Below are positions 63,556 to 64,000 of a stretch of DNA of 64,000 bases, one piece after another (positions within the stretch are counted from its first letter, which is position 1; each line of letters begins with the position of its first letter). The translations under genes were made by a program, and so were the position numbers. Source of the DNA: Bacteroidota bacterium. Lineage in GTDB: Bacteria > Bacteroidota > Bacteroidia > Chitinophagales > Chitinophagaceae. Location of the stretch: the NCBI GenBank assembly GCA_026391455.1, contig JAPLEH010000061.1:1-64000 (forward strand), read 5' to 3'. Under the pieces are notes generated by a model. The model had not been told where the DNA came from. It did not search any database and saw only the letters and a program-made list of their open reading frames with translations.

Positions 63556-63969
63556 ATGAGCAGGAAAGTAGCTGTATTCAGAAGGGAGCATTTCAACGCC
63601 GCACACCGGTTATTCAACCCATCCTGGGATGATGCCACCAATGATAAAGTATTTGGCAAATGTGCATGGCCCCATTATCACGGACATAATTATGAACTGG
63701 AAGTAAAAGTAGTCGGCTTACCTGATCCGGATACGGGTTATGTGATGGACATGAAAGTATTGAGCGACCTCATAAAACGGGAGATCCATTCCCGGTTCGA
63801 TCATAAGAACCTGAACCTCGATACGGTTGAATTCAAAAACCTGAATCCGACGGCAGAGAATATTGTATTGGTGATCTATGACTTGCTGCGTCCGCATATT
63901 CCGGAGCAGATGGACCTGCAGGTACGTTTATATGAAACACCAAGGAATTTTGTGGAATACCCGGTATAA
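63556..63969 (+). CDS. 6-pyruvoyl-tetrahydropterin/6-carboxytetrahydropterin synthase family protein (copy 2)
   Basis: This 137-residue protein keeps all active-site residues (H17, C36, H42, H44, D82-H83, E127 in LYETPR) and the FGKC block. It is clearly a paralogue of copy 1 but diverged over most of the rest, so the two probably have different substrates or oligomerise together. The few bases to the window end show nothing further. Confidence 0.87.
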   Translation: MSRKVAVFRREHFNAAHRLFNPSWDDATNDKVFGKCAWPHYHGHNYELEVKVVGLPDPDTGYVMDMKVLSDLIKREIHSRFDHKNLNLDTVEFKNLNPTAENIVLVIYDLLRPHIPEQMDLQVRLYETPRNFVEYPV

Positions 63970-64000
63970 TTAGATAATTGGGTAATGTGATAATTTGATA

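Overview
The window comes from a Bacteroidota chromosome, most likely family Chitinophagaceae. The evidence is type IX secretion (T9SS) sorting domains, a PorD-family protein, a TonB receptor with a carboxypeptidase-regulatory prefix, futalosine-pathway menaquinone genes, many short 5' leaders without a Shine-Dalgarno sequence, and repeated TAnnTTTG promoter elements (the best, at 21566-21596, has TTTG exactly 19 bases upstream). The family placement is inference from gene content.

Layout. 1-6420: end of an amine oxidase, a TonB receptor, an aldo/keto reductase, a glycine-rich RRM protein and the rpsF-rpsR-rplI operon with a structured leader. 6902-18638: a secreted VOC protein with an AraC regulator, then two very large T9SS cargo proteins. 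One is an ExeM/NucH-type nuclease, broken by a frameshift inside near-identical repeats; the other is a PHP-type phosphoesterase. 18757-29088: housekeeping genes (recJ, polyprenyl synthase, an OmpA-like porin, bamD-rpoZ-coaBC-porD-DUF4296, and 3-oxoacid CoA-transferase scoA/scoB).

29100-36250 is AT-rich and holds two linked signalling clusters. Each has a NarL-type response regulator, a short histidine kinase with one membrane anchor and no sensor domain, and one or three related polytopic membrane proteins. This is the best candidate here for an undescribed system: the membrane proteins look like detachable sensors. A noncoding element between the clusters recurs upstream of an orphan response regulator at 58453 and carries a palindrome that is preserved by compensating changes.

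36268-39382 is a small island of secreted proteins, a lipoprotein and membrane microproteins bracketed by two identical 38-bp direct repeats. 40024-55713 is an RHS/YD-repeat locus: a coiled-coil outer-membrane-like protein, a large YD protein, a glutathione-peroxidase homologue lacking all its catalytic residues, and an RHS-core protein with a novel C-terminal domain. These are followed by candidate immunity genes, an orphan toxin tail, a truncated duplicate and small repeated hairpin elements at module borders.

56022-64000 returns to ordinary genes: two orphan response regulators, a methyltransferase, low-complexity repeats, an aminotransferase, a photolyase, mqnD/mqnB and two tandem PTPS/QueD paralogues. 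No tRNA, rRNA, CRISPR array, transposase or phage gene was recognised.
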